Positions 1-11,198 of a stretch of 64,000 nt of DNA are shown piece by piece. How positions within the stretch are numbered: position 1 is the stretch's first letter; each line of letters opens with the position of its first letter. The notes below the pieces were generated by a model that searched no databases, was not told the DNA's origin, and was given only the letters and a program-made list of their open reading frames with translations. The DNA lies in NCBI GenBank assembly GCA_013339895.1, contig JABACO010000002.1, forward strand, positions 7,968,924 to 8,032,923. The letters run 5' to 3'. The translations under genes and the position numbers were made by a program. The DNA comes from Ephydatia muelleri. Lineage: Eukaryota > Porifera > Demospongiae > Spongillida > Spongillidae.

Positions 1-114
1 CTCTATCATCTACCACACTCTCCCAGTTACAGTCTGTGGCAAGGCTAGCCTACCAGGGCACACTAAATGACCAATTGATATTCCATGATGTGCAAGATAA
101 CATCGAACCCTTAG
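1..114 (+). CDS. NLR gene A, winged-helix exon (5' end outside window)
   Basis: Partial exon of an NLR, read in the frame beginning at base 3 (LSSTTLSQLQSVARLAYQG, then LNDQLIFHDVQ). It ends at base 114 with a phase-1 donor (TTAG|gtatgc). The segment matches the winged-helix-like region between NACHT and LRR in animal NLRs, where a small hydrophobic LA.QG..N.QLIF pattern is usual. The near-identical exon at 53096-53242 (-) shows that about 35 bases of this exon lie left of the window. The next exon (295-876) starts in matching phase. The NACHT domain of this gene is not in the window. Confidence 0.75.
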
Positions 115-294
115 GTATGCCAAATGTGCTACATGTTAGTGTATCAATGACATGCATTTGGTAATTACTAAAGGAATTAACTTGGAAGGGATAGCATATC
201 AACTTTGCTGATAATGATATAACATAGAATGTTTATTTCCCTATGATGGGTTGACCATGATGTTCCTACCATGTGCCTTCCTTGTATCCATCAG

Positions 295-876
295 GTCTCC
301 TTCAGAAGGTACCACATATGTTCTCGACAAGTTCCCCTAAAGCTTCATACAATTTTATACACAAGACTCTCCAGGAGTTCCTCACTGCATGGTATGTTTC
401 ATCTCGACCAACATCAGAACAAAGGGTCTTTATGAAAGATTCCTTAACCGAACCTAACATGGCTATGACTGTACGGTTCATGGCGGGCCTTACCAAGTTC
501 CAGACATCATCAGAGAATATGGATGCCTTGGCAGACATTGTCATTTCATTGGAGACTACTGACACGCAGAGATTAATAGAAAACCTGCATTGGATGTTTG
601 AAACCCAGAATCCCACCTTCATTCAGAGGTTGATGGGAAATAAGGAGCAAACTTTCAAGTGTTCAGGAACTGTCCTCAATCCATTTGATCTACATGTACT
701 TGGGTACTGCATTGCCAACAGCTTCACATTGTGGTCTGTGAATTTGTACAGATGTGATTTGACTGATGAGTGTATGAGAATGCTGATCTTGGTGGAAGAT
801 GGAAAAGCCTTTGACCATATTACAAGCTTTGACTTAACATGCAGTACAATAACAGCTTCCATGGCATCCCTATTAG
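295..876 (+). CDS. NLR gene A, helical-domain and first LRR exon
   Basis: A 582-bp exon (194 codons) with acceptor ccatcag|GT and donor ATTAG|gtgagt, phase 1 at both ends. It encodes the end of the winged-helix region (GLLQKVPHMFS), the NLR signature YNFIHKTLQEFLTAWYVS, a helical linker with a run ending in VRFMAGLTKFQ, and two degenerate LRRs near its end (LWSVNLYRCDLTDEC and ITSFDLTCSTITASMASLLG). FIH.TLQEFL.A is highly characteristic of animal NLRs. Compared with the homologous exon of gene C (50776-50927 plus 58415-58844), differences cluster in the LRR strand positions (NLYRCDL versus DLEYCHL). The frame is open throughout. Confidence 0.85.
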
Positions 877-1159
877 GTGAGTCCTGTTGTTATGCTCTTC
901 TTGATATGTGCTATTCACTGCACACAGTTCCTGAGTCTACATATCTAGCTACATATTTCTCAATACACATTTGCCAAATAAATACTATAATGCTGATTGC
1001 AACTGGGGTGGGATGGGGCCATCATCTTAGCAACAGTGCCTTGTATAGTGTACTGACCCCATACATGTAGCCACTTTGCACTCGTTGATTCAATCTCTGA
1101 CCCTCATGTGTGTCAGTCATCATAACAACTCTCAATATTGTGGACATTACTTCACACAG

Positions 1160-1327
1160 GTTTGATGTTGAAGGAGAATAATACTCTTAAGAAACTGAAC
1201 CTTTGGGAATGTAAACTACAACCAGAGGAATTAGAAGAAGTGATCAAAGGTGTTCAAGTCAATACCAAGTTGGAAACCCTGGTCCTGTCAGGCAAAACCA
1301 TTGATAACAAGAGAGCATCATGCCTTG
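1160..1327 (+). CDS. NLR gene A, LRR exon 1
   Basis: A 168-bp exon (56 codons, phase 1 at both ends) encoding two 28-residue ribonuclease-inhibitor-type LRRs. Acceptor is cacacag|GT and donor CTTG|gtaagaatgacat. Both boundaries are shared by all ten copies in this window. The variable strand positions here read NLWECKL and VLSGKT. It is the only copy starting GTTTGATG instead of GTATGATG (G-L-M instead of G-M-M). Because the exon is symmetric in phase, it can be duplicated, deleted or skipped without a frameshift. The LRRs would form the ligand-facing arc of the receptor. Confidence 0.85.
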
Positions 1328-1962
1328 GTAAGAATGACATCATACAATGTGGAACAGAATGTATATGAAAGAGCATTACATTGGATGATGTAGATTGAAC
1401 TAGGGCATTGTTTTGACTGACCATATTTGGTCATAACCAAAATCCAGGGTGCTTAAATCAGCCATCCACGACCTGTAATATCCACACTTGCAAATAAAGG
1501 TTGTTTTTTTTTTTTCAGTATCTGTGTAGCACAATTGTAGTCTACAGAAACAGAAAAACGGTTATTGAAGGAAATGATATCCAACAACTCTCAATATGGG
1601 ACCACAGTAAATAACATGTTGAGTCACATGGGAGTGGGAGGAGAGGCTCCACTGCATCATGTGTACAATTTCAATGACACAGATGAGAATTATATCACTG
1701 AAACAGAAAGGGACTTACACCTCTCTGCCCCTTCCCCTTACACACAAACTGATAGCTTTGCATAGTGGATGCATCACTGTATAGATGCACACACCTTTTT
1801 CAAGCATACATTGTATGTTTAGCAATTACACACAGCCACACTCAAGGACCATAGCTATGTTAGACACACACTGTCACTTAATGCACATTGATTCAATCTC
1901 TGACCCTCATGTGTGTCAGTCATCATAACAAGTCTCAACATTGTGGACATTACTTCACACAG

Positions 1963-2130
1963 GTATGATGTTGAAGGAGAATAATACTCTTAAGAAACTG
2001 AACCTTAGGGGATGTGAACTACAACCAGAGGGATTAGAAGTAGTGATCAAAGGTGTCCAAGTCAATACCAAGTTGGAAACCCTGGTCCTGTCACGCAACA
2101 CCATTGATAACAAGAGAGCATCATGCCTTG
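1963..2130 (+). CDS. NLR gene A, LRR exon 2
   Basis: Second 168-bp LRR exon, 803 bp after the first. Variable strand positions read NLRGCEL and VLSRNT. By eye it differs from exon 1 at nine bases, eight of them amino-acid-changing, while the 635-bp introns following the two exons differ at only about ten bases plus small poly-T indels. It also carries EVVIKG where the other copies have EEVIKG or KEVIKG. Confidence 0.85.
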
Positions 2131-2766
2131 GTAAGAATGACATCATACAATGTGGAACAGTATGTATATGAAAGAGCATTACATTGGATGATGCAGATTG
2201 AACTAGGGCATTGTTTTGACTGACCATATTTGGTCATAACCAAAATCCAGGGTGCTTAAATCAGCCATCCACGACCTGTAATATCCACACTTGCAAATAA
2301 AAGTTTTTTTTTTTTTTTTTCAGTATCTGTGTAGCACAATTGTAGTCTACAGAAACAGAAAAACGGTTATTGAAGGAAATGATATCCAACAACTCTCAAT
2401 ATGGGACCACAGTAAATAACATGCTGAGTCACATGGGAGTGGGAGGAGAGGCTCCACTGCATCATGTGTACAATTTCAATGACACAAATGAGAATTATAT
2501 CACTGAAACAGAAAGGGACTTACACCTCTCTGCCCCTTCCCCTTACACACAAACTGATAGCTTTGCATAGTGGATGCATCACTGTATAGATGCACACACC
2601 TTTTCAAACATACATTGTATGTTTAGCAATTGCACACACCCACACTCAAGGACCATAGCTATGTTAGACACACACTGTCACTTAATGCACATTGATTCAA
2701 TCCCTGACCCTCATGTGTGTCAGTCATCATAACAAGTCTCAACATTGTGGACATTACTTCACACAG

Positions 2767-2934
2767 GTATGATGTTGAAGGAGAATAATACTCTTAAGAA
2801 ACTGGACCTTAAGGAATGTGACCTACAACCAGAGGGATTAAAAGAAGTGATTAAAGGTGTCCAAGTCAATACCATGTTGGAAACTTTGGACCTGCATTAC
2901 TACACCATTGATAATGAGACAGCATCATGCCTTG
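2767..2934 (+). CDS. NLR gene A, LRR exon 3
   Basis: Third 168-bp LRR exon, 804 bp after the second. Strand positions read DLKECDL and DLHYYT, followed by IDNETASCLG where most copies have IDNKRASCLG. Its 3' half and about 400 bp of following intron are almost identical to those of LRR exon 5 (10056-10223), which points to sequence transfer between the two. Confidence 0.85.
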
Positions 2935-3406
2935 GTAAGAATGACATAATGCAAGTATGTCCATACATGTATGAAAGAGAATTACTCTGTGCCTATTATT
3001 TTGGAATGATGATGGTATATTAAAAGCTTATCACGTGTCTAAATGTTGTGGTTTATGTGGTACCATACAGCTTGTGTAACACTAGACTAAGACAAATGTC
3101 AAAATTGCAAATATTGAACTCTGTTGACAAAGGCTTTTATGGCTGAGGAGAAAATAATCAGGACCCACGCTAGTGTACCTATGTAGGATTGGCTTCAATG
3201 TCAGCCATTTAATTTAAATAACATGTACAACCATCAGCCGGTCAAGATATTAGACAGAAATTTCGTGCGTGGGAGCAGAATATAGGTTTGTGACCCAGAA
3301 TAAAATGGATCCTCTTACACAACTTATTAACACTTACATGTACTATGCAATAGCGACAACAACCTACAAACATTCTTTCCAGTTGGGATAATCAATTCTT
3401 GTCCTT

Positions 3407-3655
3407 ATGTATAGCAGGTGCAAATTCATTATCAGTTGCCTGGCTGCAAGTATCATGTGCAATTATGATATTACTATTGTCTTAAGTAGAAACTCGGCAG
3501 GTGGTTGTCATTGTATTACGTTTAGTGATAGTGGAAGAGTACCAGGTACGACTGAAGAAGACCGCCGAGTCCAAGCACAAAGTAGTACCAAGACTCATAG
3601 CGGGCTACTGAGTGAAAGCGGTACCAAGAATATGTTTTTAGAACTGAATCAATAG
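3407..3655 (+). other. Open 79-100-codon intron segment, present four times
   Basis: An open frame starting MYSRC and ending near NMFLELNQ occurs here and at 8018-8257, 12939-13178 and 21194-21496 (ATG at 21250). All four keep the ATG and stay open, with a few amino-acid differences (RRVQAQSS, PRVQAQSG, RRVPAQSG, PRVHAQSG). I recognise no domain. The opposite strand is also largely open and the copies ride on recent duplications, so coding is doubtful. It may be an unrecognised intronic exon or chance. Confidence 0.25.
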
Positions 3656-3955
3656 CTATCAATACTGTCCTGGGGAGAAGGGGGAGGGGGCTGTGGATAA
3701 TAATTAGGGAAACAAGTAAATAAGATAATTTCTCTATCGAGGAAGTGATCTGTAGGATGTAGGATTGGTGGTGCAAAAAGCAAGGATACTAGGTACAGTA
3801 CCATTACAGTTATGATGGCCCTTCCTACATGGCCTGGGGCATGACTCCATTAATCTCCACTATTTGGTGTTTACAGAGGTTCTTATTCTGTTTTGTTCAA
3901 AGATTCAGTTCGTGGTTTGCTCAATTGCATTTCTGATAAAAATGGTTTGTGTCTG

Positions 3956-3960
<5 letters not shown>

Positions 3961-3996
<36 letters not shown>

Positions 3997-3998
3997 GC
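3961..3998 (+). repeat. TG microsatellite
   Basis: (TG)n run inside the gene A intron. Homologous, length-variable tracts occur at about 8563-8591, 13495-13520 and 20500-20624, with the CA-rich partner block at about 4195-4230, 8800-8870 and 18069-18100. Confidence 0.9.
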
Positions 3999-5784
3999 AA
4001 CTATTGATGTGGAGGAATAATGCACGAGTGTACTTAGTATTGTTTTCCTGTTGCCTGGAAACCACACCCCTCCCTCATGTAAACTAAAAATGACAGGAAC
4101 CATTTTCTACGAACCGTTGCAAGCTGATTTCAGTACATGCATTGTTTGCATATTAAAACCAATTACACAATGCACACATTGTATAACATATACATGCACA
4201 GGTATACACACATACACATACACACACACTATTTCAGTAGCTACACTATAGATTATAGAGTCATAAGAGGAGACTGGTGAGTCACTTGTGACCAAGATTA
4301 CTCTTGCACTAAGTCTTGTGTATGGATTACAGAGAGGGGGGATGGAGGGCGGTTAAATCAAGAATTTCTTAAAATCAATTGTAGTTGCTATTTCTTGCGA
4401 TGAAAAAATGGAGGGGGGAGTGGTTCAACACCCGAAAGAGATTAGGTATGCTAAAAACATTTTCTGAACTTACATTAAAAATTATTATACTGATGTTGTT
4501 TCCTAATTGTGAGACATTAAATTTTACATTTTAAAGATTCCTACCTGCATCTAGAAACAGACTGATACATATACAGTATACTTATGCACATGACTGCATA
4601 TATTATGCATGCACAAGTATGTAGTCTGAACATTAAGTGTAGTGTACTTGCTTCACAAAAGCAATGAGTAAGGCTACAGATATTAATGATGTAATGGATG
4701 GATGGTATTTGATCACCTGAGTATTCCTTACACAGCAACACAATGACATCATAACTCATTGCTTAAAAGAGCCATGTAATAGGTACTTGTAACTTTGCTC
4801 CTTCATTGGTGACTGAATATGCATGTTTACACTGTGTCTAGTAATGCAGCAGGTATTGCAGTCTATGCAACGGAATGTTAAACCACAGGTTCAGTTTTAG
4901 ATTTGAGTATTGTAGTATTAAGCGATATGAAATACAGTATAATGGAAGCACAGAAATATAACAATACAATGAATGCATACATTAGTAGATACATTGTAGA
5001 TGATGCTGAAGTTCAGCACTGGTACTAAGCCTTGCCACTAATTAATGTTACTTGTATTACAAGGCTTCCTTTATGCATTGAGTTATGATGTACATGTAAT
5101 TGTGTAATTCATCTGGTAATTAACTCAGTCAATAAAGCAACAGTGAAAAGCATTACCATGTTCATGTACATATATTTTCAAGGCTCAACATGGAGAAGTC
5201 TCTGTAGTCCCGAGTGTGTGTGTGTGTATGTGTTGTGTATATATGTGTGTGTATGTGGTATGTGCAGTGTGTGTGTGGGAAGGGATTGCGAGTGCCTCAC
5301 CTTGACAGAAACATGTTACGTGTATCACTGTTTAACAGCACAACGTGTTTGTGCAACAAATGGAATTGAAAACATGCGATGATTTGTTACAAAATAATTA
5401 AATGAAATGTACACTTTAATAGTCTGAGGAGACCTTTTTATCATTTATTGCATACCACACTGCAAAATAAATTCTTTGCATGCTGCACTTCAAACTTGTT
5501 GTCTAAAGAAACACTACAATGTGTTTAGACGGAATCTTTATTCAACAACTCTCAAATGGGAATGTATACAAAAATTTTATGATGTTCAATCTCAACGATA
5601 CAAAAGAGAACTTATATCACTGAAACAGAAAGGGCCTTGCATCATCCTCTCTTCCCCTTTCTCATACAAGTAAGGGCACACAAATCGATTTATGTAGCTT
5701 GCATAGTGGATACATGTTACAAATGCACACACCTGTGTCAATCATCATAAGAAGTCTCAATGTTGTGGACATTATTTCACACAG

Positions 5785-5952
5785 GTATGATGTTGAAAGA
5801 GAATTATTCACTTAAGGAACTGAACCTTGCGGCATGCGAACTACAACCAGAGGGATTAGAAGAAGTGATCAAAGGTGTTCAAGTCAATACCATGTTGAAA
5901 ACCCTGGTCCTGTCACACAACACCATTGATAACAAGAGTGCATCATGCCTTG
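5785..5952 (+). CDS. NLR gene A, LRR exon 4
   Basis: 168-bp LRR exon with the same splice boundaries. It begins GMMLKENYSLKEL (ENYS instead of ENNT). Strand positions read NLAACEL and VLSHNT, ending IDNKSASCLG. It lies 3.0 kb after exon 3; the intron between contains TG repeats and an open 82-codon segment at 3407-3655. Confidence 0.85.
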
Positions 5953-6370
5953 GTAAGAATGACATAATGCAAGTATGTCCATACATGTATGAAAGAGCAT
6001 TACATCACATCTCTGTGCACTACTTACCTATTATTTTGGAATCATGATGGTATATTAAAAGCATATTACGTGTGTAAATGTAGTGTTTTATGCGGTACCA
6101 TACAGCGTGTGTAACACTAGACTAAGACAAATATCGAATTTGCAAATATTAAATGCTGTTGAAGAAGGCTTTTATGGCTGAGGAGAAATAATCAGGACCC
6201 GCGCTAGTGTACCTATGTAGGATTGGCTCCATGGGGGGAGTTTTAGTTTGTATGTTTTAAAACGATAACGGAGTGTTGCCTCCACTCACCCGCTTACATA
6301 TAATCTAGTATGTACATGCAACAAACGCTTTGTTAAACATTTGGAGGAACAGGTCTGGACTTCAATATCA

Positions 6371-7899
6371 GGGGTATGGGGGAGCACTGTAAGCTCCCAC
6401 ATTGGGATGTGGGGCGGAGCCCCAGAAGCTTTGCAACTTTATTATATTCCAATCATGAAACGCGTTAAAAAAAAGCTGTTTTCACCGGTTGGGTTTTGCG
6501 CTGTTTAATAATAATAAAACGCACATGTTTACGGTACTAGTATATATGCATGGTAATGAAAACAAAACCGCATGCACATGTAATATCTACACAACATTCA
6601 TAACAATGATCTATGGCATAGCGCTGTATAAGTTCCAATCTCAATTTTCGAGGATGCCTTGCCGCAAATGTGTCGATGATGTTCTTGACTGACACAGAGA
6701 TGGTACGGTGGACCATCATAAGAGCCAAGCCATTTAAACGATCCTCTTTCATCGTCGATCTCAGGTAATTCTGTAAATGATCGTTCTGCTTCACAACTAG
6801 TCAGGGGCCATACTGCCATGATGTGGAGGATTGTATAAATATTGGGAAACTGCACTTTGCTACAAGCTTGTAGAGACAACAAGATTATTGGGTCAATTGG
6901 TTTCGTTAGTAGTGGACCAGAAAAGCTGTGATTTATATTATTTATAACATTGCAATTTGCTAATACTAAACTATACTTACCTGCCAAAGTTCGAGCTCTT
7001 GTGGTAATGACTGCGGATATGGCAAATCATTCATAAAATATTTGAGATCATCATGCTTTGGGATTGTTACAGCAGCAAGTGAGTGCAATATAGTAAAGCC
7101 CTTTAATGCTTGCAGATCTAGTTAAAAAATCTGCAATTAATCATGCATATGAAGGAGGGTAATGAAACATTACTACATGTAAGTCCATCTTTTTTTTAAA
7201 AAGTGTATTACGTTTAGAGATCTGGCTATACAAATGCAAAGTAATTATTGATTACCTGTTTTCAAACTCAGACAGCAATTGGTCCAGAAATGGAATTGTG
7301 GTGTGTGGCGAACCTCCGACAGTAACGACGTCCCTCTTCTGTTATAGAAATAAAACCCGAGAACCAGAATGTTATTAATCACAATACATCTCAATATATA
7401 CCCATACGCGCATGCTCAGACGATCAATTACAAAATGCATATTAGAGTTAGCTCGGCTCCGTCACAGATGTTAATCCTATAGTACTCTTCAACAGTATCC
7501 TCTTGATCGTGAGCATTGCTGCGATGCTGTTGACGTCCCACAATATTGTGGTTTGATGGGTTAACATGAACAGAATGAGCAAGACTGCAAGCTTCTTGGT
7601 ACATTACCCCCATGTTTGGTATCATTCAAGCGTATCTGAATAATAGTATATCTAGCAGTTAATATTTCACATGAAAGGTACATGTGGCAAATTTTACAAT
7701 ACCTTTTGTAACTGTGCTTCAAACAGTTAATTATGATAGCGTATTGAGGGGCCCGGGATATAGTACAGTAGTAGAGTTCATGTGTACGTGTATCAATGCA
7801 ATAGGCAGCGCAAGCATGTAACTATTACGGCCTGCAAAGTTATGTATTGGGGGGGGGGAGGCACGTGCCCCGAGTGCCCCCACCCGGGATCCGCCGCTG
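6371..7899 (-). mobile_element. hAT element, copy 1 (one end deleted)
   Basis: Homologous to the element at 11199-12821. It keeps the terminal GGGATCCGCCGCTG at 7886-7899 but lacks the other terminal repeat: similarity begins abruptly at 6371 (GGGGTATGGGG). It contains a - strand hAT transposase remnant (6537-6987) and a G-rich stretch next to the end. Located in the intron after LRR exon 4. Confidence 0.7.
6537..6987 (-). pseudogene. hAT transposase C-terminal (dimerisation) remnant
   Basis: On the - strand, FPNIYTILHIMAVWPLTSCE followed by AERSF is the hAT C-terminal dimerisation signature. The continuation YLRSTMKEDRLNGLALMMVH is in another frame, so a short deletion/frameshift separates the two. 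Nothing upstream of the domain is intact. The family of hAT proteins with SCEAERSF ... LRSTM.EDRLNGLAL is widespread in invertebrates. Non-functional. Confidence 0.75.
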
Positions 7900-10055
7900 A
7901 GGTTTGTGACCCTAAATAAAATTGATTGACCTACACAACTTATTAATACTTACTATGCAATAGCGACTAAAACCTAGAAACGTTCTTTCCAGTTGGGAAA
8001 AATCGATTCTTGTCGTAATGTATAGCAGGTATAACGGTTGCCTGGCTGCAAGTATCATGTGCAATTATGATATCACTATTGTCTTAAGTAGAAACTCGGC
8101 AGGTGGTTGTCATTGTATTACGTTTAGTGATAGTGGAAGAGTACCAGGTACGACTGAAGAAGACCCCCGAGTCCAAGCGCAAAGTGGTACCAAGACTCAC
8201 AGCGGGCTACTGAGTGAAAGCGGTACCAAAAATATGTTTTTAGAACTGAACCAATAGCTATCAATACTGTCCTGGGGAGGAGGGGGGAGGGGGCTGGGGA
8301 TAATAATTAGGGAAACAAGTAAATAAGATAATTTTTCTATTGAGGAAGTGATCTGTAGGATGTAGGATTGGTGGTGCAAAAAGCAAGGATACTAGGTACA
8401 GTACCATTACAGTTATGATGGCCCTTCCTACATGGCCTGGGGCATGACTCCATTAATCTCCACTATTTGGTGTTTACAGAGGTTCTTATTCTGCTTTATT
8501 CAAAGATTCAGTTTGTGGTTTGCTCAATTGCATTTCTGATAAAAATGGTTTTGTGTCTGTACATGTGTGTGTGTGTATGTGTGTGTGTGTGCAATTATTG
8601 ATGTGGAGGAATAATGCACGGGTGTACTTAGTATTGTTTTCTTGTTGCCTGGAAACCACACCCCTCCCACATTTAAACTAAAAATGACAGGAACCATTTT
8701 GAACCTTCGCAAGCTGATTTTAGTACATGCATTGTTTGCATATTAATATTATTTACACAATGCACATGCTACATAACATGATACATGTATGCACCCTACA
8801 CACACACCCACACACACACACACATGCACACAGACACAGACACACACATGCACACAGACACACACACGCTATTTCAGTAGCTGCACTATAGATTCTAGTG
8901 TCATAAGAGGAAACTGGTGAGACTCTTGTGAACAAAATTACTCTTGCATTAAATCTCGTGCATGGATTACAGAGAGGGGGATGGAGGGGTTAAATCAATA
9001 ATTTGTTAGAACCAATTGTAGTTGCTATTTCTTGTGATGAATAATGTTGCGTTGAGGAGGGGGGAGTGGTTCATCACCCGAAAGAGATAAGGTATGCTAA
9101 AAGCAAACTTAAAAAGTGATGTCGTTTCCTAATTGTGAGACATTATTTAAATTTTAACGATTCCCACCTGCATCTAAAAACAGACCTGCATGTTTACACC
9201 GTGTCTAATAATGGAGTAGGTATTGCAGTCTATGCAACAGAAAGTTAAACCACAGGTTCAGTTTTAGATTGAGTATTGTAATATCTTTTTGTATGTTTAA
9301 GCAATATGAAATACAGTAATAACAGAAGCACAGAAATATAACAATACAACGAATTATATATATGATGCTAAAGTTCAGTACTAAGCCTTGCCACTAATTA
9401 ATGTTACTTGTATAACAAGGCTTCTTTTATGCATTGAGTTATGATGTACAGTACATGTAATTGTGTAATTTATCACGTAATTAAATCTCCCTAGTCCAGA
9501 GTGTGTGTATGCGATATGTGCGGTGTGTGTGCGTGTGTGGGAAGGGATTGCGAGTGCCTCACTTTGACAGAAACATGTTACATGTATCACTGTTTAACAG
9601 CACAACGTGTTTGTGGAACGAATGCAATAGAAAACATGCGATGATTTGTTACAAAATAATTAAATAAAATGTACACTTTAATAGTCTGAGGAGACCTTTT
9701 TATCTATTGCATACCACACTGCAAATTAAATTCTTTGCATGCTGTACTTCAAACTTGTTGTCTAAAGAAACACTACAATGTGTTTAGACGTAATCTTTAT
9801 TCAACAACTCTCAAATGGGAATGTATACAAAAATGTAATGATGTTCAATCACAACGATACAAAAGAGAACTTCTGTCACTGAAACAGAAAGGGCCTTGCA
9901 TCATCCTCTTCCCCTTTCCCTTACAAGTAAGGGCACACAAATCGATGTATGTAGCTAGCATAGTGGATACATGTACATGTGTACAGTGTACAAATGCACA
10001 CACCTGTGTCAGTCATCATAAAAAGTCTCAATGTTATGGACATTACTTCACACAG

Positions 10056-10223
10056 GTATGATGTTGAAGGAGAATAATACTCTTAAGGAACTGAACCTTT
10101 TGAGATGTAAACTACAACCAGAGGGATTAAAAGAAGTGATTAAAGGTGTCCAAGTCAATACCATGTTGGAAACTTTGGACCTGCATTGCTACACCATTGA
10201 TAATGAGACAGCATCATGCCTTG
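10056..10223 (+). CDS. NLR gene A, LRR exon 5 (chimeric)
   Basis: 168-bp LRR exon. The upstream intron and 5' half are like exon 4 (LKEL, then NLLRCKL). The 3' half from about 10110 is like exon 3 (GLKEVIKG, DLHCYT, IDNETASCLG). The simplest reading is gene conversion or unequal crossing-over inside the exon. It is open with normal splice sites and lies 4271 bp after exon 4. Confidence 0.85.
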
Positions 10224-10632
10224 GTAAGAATGACATAATGCAAGTATGTCCATACATGTATGAAAGAGAATTACTCTGTGCCTATTATTTTGGAATGATG
10301 ATGGTATATTAAAAGCATATCACGTGTCTAAATGTTGTGGTTTATGTGGTACCGTACAGCTTGTGTAACACTAGACTAAGACAAATGTCAAAATTGCAAA
10401 TATTGAACTCTGTTGACAAAGGCTTTTATGGCTGAGGAGAAAATAATCAGGACCCACGCTAGTGTACCTATGTAGGATTGGGTTCAATGTGAGCCATTTA
10501 ATTTAAATAACATGTACAACCATCAGCCGGTCAAGATATTAGACAGAAATTTCGTGCATGGGAGCAGAATATAGGTTTGTGACCCAGAATAAAATGGATC
10601 CTCTTACACAACTTATTAACACTTACATGTAT
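10110..10632 (+). repeat. Conversion-like tract shared with 2820-3345
   Basis: From the middle of LRR exon 5 to about 10632, the sequence follows LRR exon 3 and its intron with about five mismatches in the 410 intronic bases. It then switches at an acttacatgta(t) motif to the intron type of exon 4 (block 5986-6300). The switch on both sides makes a local transfer more likely than simple duplication. Confidence 0.7.
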
Positions 10633-11198
10633 GAAAGAGCATTACATCACATCTCTGTGCACTAATTATCTATTATTTTGGAATGATGATGGTATATTAA
10701 AAGCATATTACGTGTGTAAATGTAGTGTTTTATGCGGTACCATACAGCATGTATAACACTAGACTAAGACAAATATCGAATTTGGATACAGTGTATATTA
10801 AACTCTGTTGAAGAAGGCTTTTATGACTGAGGAGCAAATGATCAGGACCCGCCCTAGTGTACCTATGTAGGATTGGCTCCATGGGGGGAGTTTTAGATGG
10901 TATGTTTTAAAACGATAACGGAGTGTTGCCTCCACTCGCCTGCATACATATAATCTATGCAACAAACGCTTTGTTAAACATTTGGAGCAACAGGTCTGGA
11001 CATCAATATCAGCCATTTAATTTTTCTCCTCCTTCGTCCACGTGTAACTCAAGTTAGGAACGTCATACAAAGACGAAATAAATTTCAAATTGTATATTTC
11101 TTCCATGCAGGAGTGCCTTTCCTTATAGATAACATGTACAACCATTGGCTGTCTAAGTATTAGACAGAAATGCCATGCGTGAGAGTAGAATGTAGGTT

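Larger units (their letters stand above)
1160..2934 (+). repeat. Tandem array of 803/804-bp LRR-exon units
   Basis: Each unit is one 168-bp LRR exon plus a 635-bp intron. Units start at 1160, 1963 and 2767; the third diverges after its exon. The introns of units 1 and 2 are about 98% identical by eye, including a poly-T run and a 66-codon open stretch (1565-1765, 2370-2570). The array is therefore recent. Confidence 0.9.

Noticed and set aside
1565-1765. 66-codon frame repeated at 2370-2570 (NNSQYGTTVNNMLSH...)
   Set aside because: Lies inside the duplicated intron, with no splice signals and no domain. Identity follows the recent duplication.
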